From G963668605 sp963793625 (GTDB lineage: Bacteria; Acidobacteriota; Terriglobia; Bryobacterales; Bryobacteraceae), in assembly GCA_963793625.1 (NCBI GenBank), contig CAWCAT010000037.1, positions 310,001 through 374,000 on the forward strand: a stretch of DNA of 64,000 bases. Direction: 5' to 3'. A model generated the notes under the pieces. That model made no database searches and had not been told where the DNA came from. It saw only the letters and a list, made by a program, of their open reading frames with translations. The position numbers and the translations under genes are program-made. How positions within the stretch are numbered: the stretch's first letter is position 1; the number at the start of each line of letters is the position of its first letter. Shown piece by piece: positions 16,774 to 25,719 of the stretch.

Positions 16774-18078
16774 TTACGCTTTTTCGTTCTTGGGCAATCG
16801 TAAGGTCTTGATCAGGAGAAATGCTATCGGATGCAGCAGTCCCATGGCAATGAACACAGGTGTGTAGGAATAATCAGTCACCATGCGGCCGACGAGATTG
16901 GTCGAGACCATGCCTCCGAATCCGCTACCTGCCGCGACCAAACCGAATACCGTGCCGACCAGACGTTTAGGGAAGATGTTGACCACCATCGTGCTTAACG
17001 AGATCTGCCAACTGAGGTGTGCGAAGGCAGCGATGGAAGCTACGATCACAGCGATGTAAGCATTCGGCGCAAACGCAACTAACGGGCTGAGCGGGAGCAG
17101 AATCGCTGACATAGTCATGACGCGCAGACGGCTTCTGGCGGGCGCCATACCGCGCCGAATCAACACGCCTGAGAGATAGCCTCCGACCAGGCAGCCGATA
17201 TCAGCGGCCAAATAAACCATCCACGCAATCCGGCCAACTTCGAGCAGCGTGAGGTGGCGCGAATCGTTCAGATACTTCGGAAACCAGAAAAGATAGAAGT
17301 ACCAGACCGGATCGGTGAGCATGCGCCCGATCATCAGCACCCAAGTCTCACGCCGCCTAAGAACTGCTCTCCAAGGATTCTCACTCGCGTCCGAATCGTC
17401 GGCGAGCGCTTCCACCGCATCGTTCGTCCGGATGACATGTAACTCTTCTGCTGTGATGCGCGGGTGTTCCTCAGGACGTCTGTAGATCAGCAGCCATGGA
17501 ATCACCCAGATCAAGCCGACAACGCCCGTCAAAACGAACGACATCCGCCAGCCATAGTTCATCGCAAGCCACGCGATAACTGGAGGCGCGATCGTGGCGC
17601 CCATCGTGGCGCCGGCGGTGTAGATGCCGATTACCAGCGCGCGCTCTTTGGGCGGGAACCATTCTGAAACAGCCTTGGGAGCCGCGGTGTAATTTCCAGG
17701 TTCACCAATGCCGAGCAGGAATCGAAAGAATCCGAGTGATAGTAACGAGTGGCTGAGCGCGGTCAGCATTCCAGAGATGGACCACCACACGATAAAGACG
17801 GTCATGCTAACGCGCGTGCCCAACCAATCTGTCAAGCGGCCGGCGAAAATGTACGTGATCGTGTACGCCAGCAGGAAGGCCTGCACGACGTACGAATACT
17901 GCATGTCGCTGATCTTCAGGTCGTCCTGAATGGTGCGCGCGAGGATCGACAGATTTTGCCGGTCCATGTAATTTATAACGGTCGAGAAAAACAGCAGCGC
18001 TGTGATCCACCAGCGCAAATGGGGAATTTTGCGAATGCTCTGAAGCCCTCGCGTTGTGGTCGGCATGTCAGGCTCCAT
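16774..18078 (-). CDS. MFS transporter, anion:cation symporter type (hexuronate-like)
   Basis: This 434-residue inner-membrane protein has 12 predicted hydrophobic helices. The first helix contains INYMDRQNLSI, typical of the ACS subfamily that includes hexuronate and sugar-acid porters such as ExuT. Further helices carry FAGRLTDWLGTRVS (the MFS loop motif) and LGIGEPGNYTAAPKAVSEWFP. Two ATGs are possible, 18078 and 18066; the second lies just after the upstream stop (TGACATG). It is embedded in the glycoside hydrolase operon and should import the degradation products. An anionic sugar as substrate fits the subfamily. Confidence 0.85.
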   Translation of the reverse strand: MEPDMPTTTRGLQSIRKIPHLRWWITALLFFSTVINYMDRQNLSILARTIQDDLKISDMQYSYVVQAFLLAYTITYIFAGRLTDWLGTRVSMTVFIVWWSISGMLTALSHSLLSLGFFRFLLGIGEPGNYTAAPKAVSEWFPPKERALVIGIYTAGATMGATIAPPVIAWLAMNYGWRMSFVLTGVVGLIWVIPWLLIYRRPEEHPRITAEELHVIRTNDAVEALADDSDASENPWRAVLRRRETWVLMIGRMLTDPVWYFYLFWFPKYLNDSRHLTLLEVGRIAWMVYLAADIGCLVGGYLSGVLIRRGMAPARSRLRVMTMSAILLPLSPLVAFAPNAYIAVIVASIAAFAHLSWQISLSTMVVNIFPKRLVGTVFGLVAAGSGFGGMVSTNLVGRMVTDYSYTPVFIAMGLLHPIAFLLIKTLRLPKNEKA

Positions 18079-20360
18079 AGCAGCGCACTTCCAATATGGC
18101 GGCTGGCGCGCCGTGCGTCTCCAATATTTCCAGGTGAATTGAGTCTGTGGTCACGGGCTCTTGCAGCGTAATGCGATTGCGCGTCTGGTGATTGTCGCGC
18201 ACATCGGCGAGCAGTTTACCTTCCCCGCTGCAGATGCGGTAGTGGCAAACACAGAATGGCATGTCGCGTTCGGGATGTCCCATCAGCACAGATTCCATGG
18301 GATGGTCGAAATCCGTATCAAAGCTTAATTCGATGCGCGCTATATGTTGCTGTTGCGGCCAGTGCAGCGAGAGCTTCGGGTGCGCATCATCTGGTGCGGC
18401 AACCCACGCATTCGGCTGTGTAGTCGGACGGGCGACACCATTTATCACGAACTCCGGACGAAAGGCGTCGATCGGCGGAGAGATGGACATCGCCAGGTTC
18501 TTTCCGTTAGGCCGCCGCGCCGGCAGCCAGAATTCAAACGAATCGATTCCGATGCCGGGCGGCGGTTCCTGCTTCGATCCCTTCGCAACCGCGGCATTCA
18601 TCGATTGCGACAGGCTCAGGATGCCGGTAACACGCTCGCTACTCAGATGCACCGAGATAGCTGGATTTTGCAGCAGGCAGTAAAAGACATACTGCGGTTG
18701 AGTCGATCGTCACATCGAATGAGACATAGACCATCTGCGCAGGGCCCGCTGTAAGAGTGACGGCTTGTCGCGAGAGCGTTTCATCCGGAGTGAAATTCCC
18801 GTGTCGCGAACTTGCGCGTAGTTCGATTTCAAGCGTGGTCGCTTCCGTAACATCGAGCAGGAATGTGACTGCCGGGGCGCGCCCCTCCTGAACAGGTAGC
18901 ATCATCGCGCGCGAAGCGTCCAGACCTTGAGTGGAACCATCGGCTTCCATTCGGCTCAGCAATAAACTGCTGCTGCGCTGTAATGTTGGCAGTGCGCGCA
19001 AGGTCTTCAGGGTCGTTTAGCGTATGTCCCGGAATGTATTGGCCGGCTTTCAACAACTCGCGCTGCAAAAGTTGCATGCGTGTGGTTTCCACCAGATCAC
19101 GAGGTACCAGATTCGCCTTTCGTGCAGAGCGCGGCAGCCATGCCGACCGCCTGACCACCGTGCGCGCACGTCGCCATCACACGCGTGGAACCGAAGGCCA
19201 CGTGCGAGACGCTGATAATGCGGCCGGCCAGAAACAGATTTCGGATGTTGCGGCTGTACATGCTGCGATAAGGGATCTGATAGACGCCCTTGGAGTGCCA
19301 CTGCGTGCACGGCGAGAGTTCGCTGTACACGCCGTCCGCGGGATGCAGATCCATCGCCCAGCCGCCGAACGAGACCGCATCCGCGTGCTCGCGCTGTTCC
19401 ACGACGTCCTGCTGGGTGAGCATGTAGTCGCCTTCGAAGCGACGGCTCTCGCGTTTTCCGGGATGGTGCCGATCCATTCCAGCGTCATGGTTTCGGCTTC
19501 CGGGAACTTGCCGGAGTTCTTGATGTAGTCCCAGACTCCGTAAGCCACGCTGCCACAGTTCCCACTTGATCTTTTCGGTATCGTGAACGGTATCGAGCCG
19601 GCCGCCGTATTCCAGCCACCAGAAGCGGCAACCGGAATCCGACGGCCTTGATGTCGCGGTAGCGCGGAATCTGTGGTGATGTCGTTCAGCGCGAAACTCG
19701 GCGGAATAAATTTGACGGGCTTGCCCGTGTCCTTGCGAGTAGAAGTAAAGCGAGTGGCCCAGCAGTTCGCCATACTCGGCCTGTCCGGAGCGAAGAGTTC
19801 GCCGAATTCATCGCGGCTCTCGGCACCCATGCGGAACGCCGCACCGGCCAGGAAACCAACCACTGCCGTCGCCGGAGGCATCGCAGAATAGCGGCGCTTC
19901 GACCACGTAGCGAGTCTGTTTTGGCTGCAGAAGGCGCGCACGCTGCGAGATCGTGTCGGCATCCGCTTTCTCGACCTCATGCACGGCGGTATTCAGCAAC
20001 AACGTGATGTTCGGTTCTTCGACGAACTTTCTCCAGCAGGATGGTATCGAGAATCAGCGGATTGCCTTCGGGATTGCGGTGCATGTTTTCGACGAGCAAC
20101 TCATCGATCACGCCGCCCTCGCGCGCCCAGCGGTTGTTGTTGCCCATGTGCGACGTTGCGCCGAGAATCCACAGCCGCACTTCGCTGGAAGCATTGCCGC
20201 CCAGCACGGGGCGGTCCTGAATGAGCACGACGCGGATTCCGGCCCGCGCCGCCGTGATGGCCGCGCACGTTCCCGCCAGCCCGCCGCCGACAATCGCCAG
20301 GTCGGTGCTGATCCGAATTTCCTTGGAGGTTCTCTTCCCAGAACCGGGTACTGTGATCAT
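18068..20360 (-). CDS. FAD-dependent oxidoreductase with C-terminal carbohydrate-binding-like domain, frameshifted repeatedly as read
   Basis: Joined frames give roughly 760 residues. The N-terminus carries the dinucleotide motif LAIVGGGLAGTCAAITAARAG and VLIQDRPVLGGNASSEVR, as in PF12831-type flavoproteins. The middle has MYSRNIRNLFLAGRIISVSH and ATCAHGGQAVGMAAA, the second half of the FAD site. The last 190 residues form a beta-rich domain (RIELSFDTDFDHPMESVLMG) like carbohydrate-binding modules. At least six frame breaks occur between 18640 and 20030. It overlaps the upstream propeller hydrolase by ATGA and runs into the MFS gene, so it belongs to the glycan operon. A paralogue with an intact frame is at 44496-46310. 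The substrate is unknown. Confidence 0.75.
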
Positions 20361-21468
20361 TGGGTATCTCTTAATGGGATGGCCACGTTGAACGAGTGTT
20401 CTTCAGGTTCATCGGAAGGCAGCGCAGCCAGAAATAAAACGCGCGGCTTGCCGTTCTCGAAATAAAGCTTCGGCATTTCCAAGCGCGAAAACTTTTGGGC
20501 GGAGCCATCGTCCCACATCAGTTCAAACTTGGTTACCAGCTGGTGATTGGATAGCCGCCAATCCAAACCGTCCGAGGACTCAAGCAGGTAAAGGCACATT
20601 CCGTGCTCGGTAAAGTACGGGGCCTCATGGTCTTTCACAATCGCGTAGTAGCGATCTCCCTGAAACCATTCAACATGGTCGTCGATGTGAAAATTGAAGT
20701 GCTTCTTGAAAACTTTGCTCTTGTCCACCATCGGTTTTGGATGCCGTGTGAATGGCCCGAGCGGACTCTTCGATAGCGCCGGGTAATGAAACACACCGCC
20801 GCCTAAACGGCCGGGTCCTGGCGCCAGCGTCTTGTAGACCATCAGGAAATCGCCTTGCGGTCGCTGTGTCACGCACGGAACGCCGATGATTCCCTGACCG
20901 AATTCCGGGCCGACATCGAGGAGCGGTTTGTCAGAGCGCTTCCACGGTCCGGCCGGATTATTCGCTACTGCGACTCCAATCCGCTGGTTGTTGCGATGAA
21001 TCCACCAGTCTTCGGAGTTCTTCGACACCGCGTCTTTCTGCCATGTGACAGGTCCGTGGTTGCCGGTGTAGTAGAGATAGAACTTGCCCTGATGTTGCAT
21101 CACGCAAGGGTTGTGCGTAACGTGCCCATCCCAAAATTCCGCGCCCCGCGCGGGCAGCGCAACGCTGCGAAAAGTGTACGGCCCCTCGGGTTTCTCGGCC
21201 GTCGCGTAGGCAACCTCGGAATGCGTGGCCCAGGCGCCGAAGCCCAATCTCCGCGGCCAGCGCGAAAACAGCATGTGGCAAACGCCGTCGCCGTGCGTAC
21301 CATCGTGGAGCACCAGATCATCCAGTCTTCCATCCGGAATACGCCTGCACGCGGGATCTGTTTTGGTAGCAGCTTCTGGAAGTCGAGCGTGCTGGGTCGT
21401 GCGCCTTGCGCGACAGCCCTTGCTGCAGCGGCCAGAGTCACCGACTTCACAAAGCCACGGCGGTTCAT
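20357..21468 (-). CDS. exported GH43/GH117-like beta-propeller glycosidase, one frameshift as read
   Basis: The N-terminus MNRRGFVKSVTLAAAARAV is a Tat-type signal, followed by FRMEDWMIWCSTMVR. The frame shifts near 21300 and the other frame continues with CHMLFSRWPRRLGFGAWATH, AEFWDGHVTHNPCV, KFYLYYTGNHG, HRNNQRIGVAVANNPAG and DDHVEWFQGDRYYAI. These landmarks match the second module of the 15023-16771 protein almost one for one, so it is a stand-alone version of that propeller. It would act as an exo-glycosidase on oligosaccharides. The stop overlaps the FAD oxidoreductase start by four bases, and the start overlaps the GH16 gene end. Confidence 0.78.
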
Positions 21469-22220
21469 TTTGTGGCCTTTTGATAGAAGCGGACATAGTC
21501 GTAAGAAACAGTTCCCGGCAGTCGCGATTCGTCAACCTTGTCCGTCTTCCCGAGATACGAGGCAATCGAAGTCAGCCAGATATGCAAATCGCCTTTGGGC
21601 AACGCTGTTATGTCGACCGTTTGAACGACGTTCCCATCGAGATAGTATTTGACCTGCTCAGGCGAGTATTCGCAGCCGAAGACGTGATACTCGGAGAGTG
21701 GTGTTGTGGTGGTCACGTTCTTGTGGCCATAATTCACGTGAGGATCGGGCCACTTGTGCGTGTTAACACCATAACGAGTGAGGTCGATGGAGTCGTTCTC
21801 GATCACATCGAGTTCGAGCTCTGCTCCCTTCGTATTCGTGCCGCCGCTGCCATCGTGCTTCATCATCCAGAACGATGAATGCCAGCCTTTGCCGGCAGTT
21901 ATTTTGAAGCGCGTTTCGTAGTAGCCGTACCCATACGCATTCTTACTGATCACGCCCGCGCCGGTGTACTCTTTGTCTCCGGCTTTCTCCTTCTTCAAAT
22001 TGAGGATCAGATTACCGTTACTCAGCGAGACGTTTTCTGCCTTCTGCGTGCTCCAATGCTTGGAGTCGGTGCGATAGACCCACTTGGCCGTATCGACTTT
22101 CTTGCCGTCAAACTCGTCGCTGAAAGCAAGCTTCCACTTGCTGCCGGCCGGAGCTTCGGCGAGCAAAGCGCCGGTCGAAATACTCGCGAGCAATAAAGCC
22201 AGTCCGCTAACGTTTTTCAT
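21465..22220 (-). CDS. secreted GH16 endo-glycanase
   Basis: This protein of about 251 residues has a signal peptide (VSGLALLLASISTGALLAEA) and a single GH16 jelly-roll domain. LAFSDEFDGKKVD opens the domain, GYGYYETRFKI precedes the active-site strand, and ELELDVIEND supplies the catalytic Glu-x-Asp-x-x-Glu set. The C-terminal strand VSYDYVRFYQK is typical. The fold and motif resemble agarase/laminarinase-type GH16 members; linkage specificity cannot be read. The ATG at 22220 is preferred to 22232 because it gives a clean signal peptide. It overlaps the end of the GH2::GH16 gene by 14 bases. Confidence 0.88.
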   Translation of the reverse strand: MKNVSGLALLLASISTGALLAEAPAGSKWKLAFSDEFDGKKVDTAKWVYRTDSKHWSTQKAENVSLSNGNLILNLKKEKAGDKEYTGAGVISKNAYGYGYYETRFKITAGKGWHSSFWMMKHDGSGGTNTKGAELELDVIENDSIDLTRYGVNTHKWPDPHVNYGHKNVTTTTPLSEYHVFGCEYSPEQVKYYLDGNVVQTVDITALPKGDLHIWLTSIASYLGKTDKVDESRLPGTVSYDYVRFYQKATK

Positions 22221-24960
22221 AGAAAGCTGCATAGTCCACCAACATTAGTCCAGGTAGTTTTGTTTCGTCGATCTTGCCGGAAAGCTTTTCGTAAGCAATC
22301 GCTGTCAACCAGAAGTTTATTTGATCGTGCTCGTGATCGGTGGGCGGGTAATCGAGAGCACAGCGTAATTCTCCGTCGAGAAAATAGCGAACGCCCTTCT
22401 CGGTCCACTCGAATCCATATGTGTGAAAATCGGCCGACGCGTCAAACCCTAGCGGTGCGCGATAAACGCCCGGAGTGCATGTTACGCTGCGACTCTGGCC
22501 CGGTCCGCTCCACTTGATCAGGCCCATGTGGCCTTTCCATGGCACGTCGGAATCAAACTCCATCCCGTCGATTTCGGTGCGCATTTTCTCCGGATAAGTC
22601 GTGCTCCCGTCGCCGGCAAACATGGCCCACACGGATTGATGCCAACCCGCAGCGCCATGCATTTTGACGCGCGCTTCGTAATAACCGTAGCGGAAGCGTT
22701 CCTTGCTGATCACTCCGCCGCCAGTGAAGTTCTTGCCGGAGTGTGCTTCCTTCTTCAGGCTGATGATCAGGTTGCCGCCTGTTACCGAAATGTTTTCCGG
22801 ACGCTGGGCACTGTCGGCTTTCACATCCGTTCGATACATCCATTTTGCAGTGTCGAGTGCGTTGCCGTTGAAGTCGTCAGACCAGACCAGCTTGTAGCCG
22901 GACGGCGCCGTCGAACGTGCAGCACTCAGGCCGTACTCGCGATCGACCATACTGAAACCTGTCGGACGAAGAACTTCGACGCGCAGATGTGCGGCGCCAG
23001 GGGGACCCGTCCGTTTAAGAGCGTTGGTGGAACCAGGAGCAAGATCAGGAAGTGCGTCTTCGTCCACGCGAATCTTCGCCGCTTTCGCGTCCAGCCAAGT
23101 CCAGCGTGTGCGGAACTTGCGCAACGTGTATGCCGGAAAATCGTTGCGCGTTTTGAGCTCGATCGCCACCGCGCCAGCGTCGTCCAGTTTCGCATCACTC
23201 AAGAGCGCAGGTGAGAATTCCTCGCGCAGTTGCGAATAAACAGGGCGCTTATTGCGCTGTTGATCGACTGCGCCCCACCAGCGGTAACCATTTGGATTCG
23301 TATTCGGGAAACGGCTGCGGTAATCGTTGAACGTCCACACGGAGGCGCCGGAAACCCACGGACGCGCGCGCAGAACCTCCATGAACTCCTGGAAATATTT
23401 CTTCTGATGTTCGACACTTTCCAGATCAGCACGTATCCCGAATTCACTGACGAGCAGTGGCTTGTCCGGCAGGCGAGCATGAATCCGATCCAAAAGAGCC
23501 GCCGCTCCAGCACCGGTCGCATAAGTGTTGATCATCACGACGTCAACATAGAACGACGCCTCATCCTCAGGGCGCTTGATCTCTGCGCTGCCGGCATGAT
23601 TGCTGGCGAACGTGACGAAGCGCGAGGTATCGAGCGTGCGCACGAAGTCGCGTCCATCGCGCGTCCATTTGATGCCTGCCGGGGTGCGGGAAAGATACTC
23701 GTTGCCCACGCTCCAACCGATCACGGAGGGGTGGTTCCAGTCGCGTTCGATCATCTCGCGCATCTGCGCCTGCCAGTTGCGACGGATCAGGGGCGAGTCC
23801 ATCTGCTCGGGTTGCAGTTGCCAGTTACCTGATTCGAGAATGAGCAACATGCCATTGCGATCCGCCCACTCCAGTAGCGCCGGAGCGGGCGCGTAATGAA
23901 TGATGCGTGCCAGTTCCATGCCGGATTCCTTCATCAGGCGCATGTCGCGTTCAATCACGGCGGCGGGTTCGATCAGGCCGTAAACTGGATCGTCGGCCGT
24001 ACGATTCGCGCCAGCCATGCGGATCGGTTCGCCATTGAGCAACAATTGCGTGCCACGGATTTCGATTAGTCGTATGCCGAAGCGATCTTCTCGTGAAGAA
24101 TTGACCGTCGAAGCTTTCAGCCTGTAGAGCTGCGGCGTGTCGGGATGCCATAGCGCGACCTCTGCTTTTGCGAGTTCTAATGTGAACGTGACCGGCGCTT
24201 CTGAAAGCGGCGGCACACGCACGGACTGGCTGCGCTTCGAACCGGCAAGCGCTTTAGTAGTGCCTTCACGGAAAGCTTCTATCTCAACTGCGATTTCGCT
24301 CTCCTGCGCGAGCGTGTTGGCCACCCACACCACCGCGCGCACCGAAGCTGTGCCACTGCGCAGGTTGGGTACCGCTTCAATCTTCTGTTTCTTTACGAAG
24401 ACAGGCGGCGTGGCGACGAGTGAAACGTCGCGCACGATCCCGCCATAATCCCACCATGGATAGCTCTGGAGTTCTGGTGTCGTTCCCCGGCGCGCACCTG
24501 GAAGTGTTGTTAGATCCCAGGAATTGTCCGCCTCGACGACCAGCGTGTTTTCCTTTTCGCCGAATTGGAGCAAGCGCGTTACATCCAGTTCGAAGGGAGT
24601 ATAGCCGCCTTCGTGTTTGCCCACCAGCGTCCCGTTGAGCCAGACACGGCTCTTGTAGAACACGGCCTCGAAACGCAGGCGCACATGGTTCGCACTCCAT
24701 TCCTGTGGAGCTCGAAACTGGCGGCGGTACCAGGCAGGTCCGATGTATTGATAGCGCGGATCAACCGGCCAGCAATGCGGAACCGTCACGCTGTCCCAGC
24801 GGCCAGTGGGCCGATCAGCAGCGAACCAGCGGTTGGCTTCGCCGTTGCGTTGATAGTCGATGGTAAACAGCCACGGACCATTCAGCGAAATGGAAGTCTG
24901 GGCTGCAAGTGGCCGCGAAGTGGCCACGACCAATAACAAGGCTAGTAATCCGAGATGCAT
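22207..24960 (-). CDS. secreted GH2::GH16 fusion glycosidase
   Basis: This is a secreted protein of about 917 residues. After the signal peptide come the GH2 sugar-binding domain (about 25-195), an immunoglobulin-like domain and a TIM barrel (about 300-590). The barrel has the acid/base Glu in WSVGNEYLS (about residue 421) and the nucleophile in LLVSEFGIR (about 506). After a beta-rich linker, residues about 690-917 are a complete GH16 domain with Glu-Ile-Asp-Gly-Met-Glu at about 796-801 in RTEIDGMEFDS. Both catalytic sets are intact. GH2 members remove terminal beta-galactose, glucuronic acid or mannose; GH16 cuts inside the chain. ATG 24960 is preferred to the TTG at 24972. It heads the hydrolase operon. 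Confidence 0.88.
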   Translation of the reverse strand: MHLGLLALLLVVATSRPLAAQTSISLNGPWLFTIDYQRNGEANRWFAADRPTGRWDSVTVPHCWPVDPRYQYIGPAWYRRQFRAPQEWSANHVRLRFEAVFYKSRVWLNGTLVGKHEGGYTPFELDVTRLLQFGEKENTLVVEADNSWDLTTLPGARRGTTPELQSYPWWDYGGIVRDVSLVATPPVFVKKQKIEAVPNLRSGTASVRAVVWVANTLAQESEIAVEIEAFREGTTKALAGSKRSQSVRVPPLSEAPVTFTLELAKAEVALWHPDTPQLYRLKASTVNSSREDRFGIRLIEIRGTQLLLNGEPIRMAGANRTADDPVYGLIEPAAVIERDMRLMKESGMELARIIHYAPAPALLEWADRNGMLLILESGNWQLQPEQMDSPLIRRNWQAQMREMIERDWNHPSVIGWSVGNEYLSRTPAGIKWTRDGRDFVRTLDTSRFVTFASNHAGSAEIKRPEDEASFYVDVVMINTYATGAGAAALLDRIHARLPDKPLLVSEFGIRADLESVEHQKKYFQEFMEVLRARPWVSGASVWTFNDYRSRFPNTNPNGYRWWGAVDQQRNKRPVYSQLREEFSPALLSDAKLDDAGAVAIELKTRNDFPAYTLRKFRTRWTWLDAKAAKIRVDEDALPDLAPGSTNALKRTGPPGAAHLRVEVLRPTGFSMVDREYGLSAARSTAPSGYKLVWSDDFNGNALDTAKWMYRTDVKADSAQRPENISVTGGNLIISLKKEAHSGKNFTGGGVISKERFRYGYYEARVKMHGAAGWHQSVWAMFAGDGSTTYPEKMRTEIDGMEFDSDVPWKGHMGLIKWSGPGQSRSVTCTPGVYRAPLGFDASADFHTYGFEWTEKGVRYFLDGELRCALDYPPTDHEHDQINFWLTAIAYEKLSGKIDETKLPGLMLVDYAAFYEKR

Positions 24961-25068
24961 GGCACCACTCAAAAAGAAGTTGTTCTTTCTACTACTATTA
25001 CAACCCGGGCCTCTCTACTTTAGATCAAGGTCACGACTTTGTCATCATCGCTTTGAGGTAGGAAAACG

Positions 25069-25084
25069 TAGTCTAAAAAGACTA
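25069..25084 (-). terminator. short hairpin after the response regulator gene
   Basis: TAGTCT and AGACTA pair around AAAA, a perfect 6-bp stem. Read on the minus strand it lies 9 bases past the response-regulator stop and is followed by CGTTTTCC, giving a weak terminator. It lies in the 120-base gap before the glycan operon, so it could also be regulatory. Confidence 0.35.
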
Positions 25085-25092
25085 TCGGGTAT

Positions 25093-25719
25093 TCAATCGA
25101 CGTGCACGATGCCGCGCTGAATAGCTGCTATGACAGCTTGCGTGCGGTCTACCACGCCGAGCTTGTCGAGAATTCTGCCGACATGGATACGTGCTGTATT
25201 CTCGGAAATTTTTAACGCGTCCGCGATGCCTCGGTTGCTGAAGCCTTGAGCCAGCAACCGCAGCACATCGAGTTCGCGATCGGTCAATTCCGAACCGGGA
25301 ACACGCTCTGCCAACCGCGTGCCAACCGCTGAGGAAAGATAGCGCTTGCCGCTGTGAACTGTCAGAATCGCCTGAATCAGCTCTTCTTTGCTGATGTCTT
25401 TTAACAGGTAGGCCATGGCGCCGGCCTGCAACGCGCGGTGCACGTCTTCACTGCCTTCGTAATTACTGAGCACCAGAATGTGCGCTGCCGGACTATCTTT
25501 GCGGATTTCGGCGATCGCATCAAAGCCGGAAATCCCGGGAAGCCGCAGGTCCATAATTGTAATCTCAGGATGCAGTTGCCTATACAGCTCAATCGCCTCG
25601 CTGCCGTTATCGGTCTCGCCAACTACCTTCATGTCCGAGCGCGCATCGATAATCGTACGCAATGCCAAGCGTGCGAAGAACTGGTCTTCTACCAGAAGAA
25701 TGCTGATAAATTCGCTCAT
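25093..25719 (-). CDS. NarL/LuxR-family response regulator
   Basis: This 208-residue protein has a receiver domain (ISILLVEDQFFARLALR, phosphoacceptor Asp in ITIMDLRLPGISG, Lys in YLLKDISKEEL) followed by a LuxR-type helix-turn-helix (LTDRELDVLRLLAQGFSNRG, then SENTARIHVGRILDKLGV). Its start overlaps the stop of the sensor kinase gene (ATGA), so the two are translated together. It is directly upstream, in the same direction, of the GH2::GH16 operon across 120 bases, which makes that operon its likely target. Confidence 0.9.
   Translation of the reverse strand: MSEFISILLVEDQFFARLALRTIIDARSDMKVVGETDNGSEAIELYRQLHPEITIMDLRLPGISGFDAIAEIRKDSPAAHILVLSNYEGSEDVHRALQAGAMAYLLKDISKEELIQAILTVHSGKRYLSSAVGTRLAERVPGSELTDRELDVLRLLAQGFSNRGIADALKISENTARIHVGRILDKLGVVDRTQAVIAAIQRGIVHVD

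Noticed and set aside
25069..25084. Hairpin considered as a riboswitch or attenuator for the glycan operon
   Set aside because: Only a 6-bp stem with no alternative pairing seen; kept as a weak terminator.
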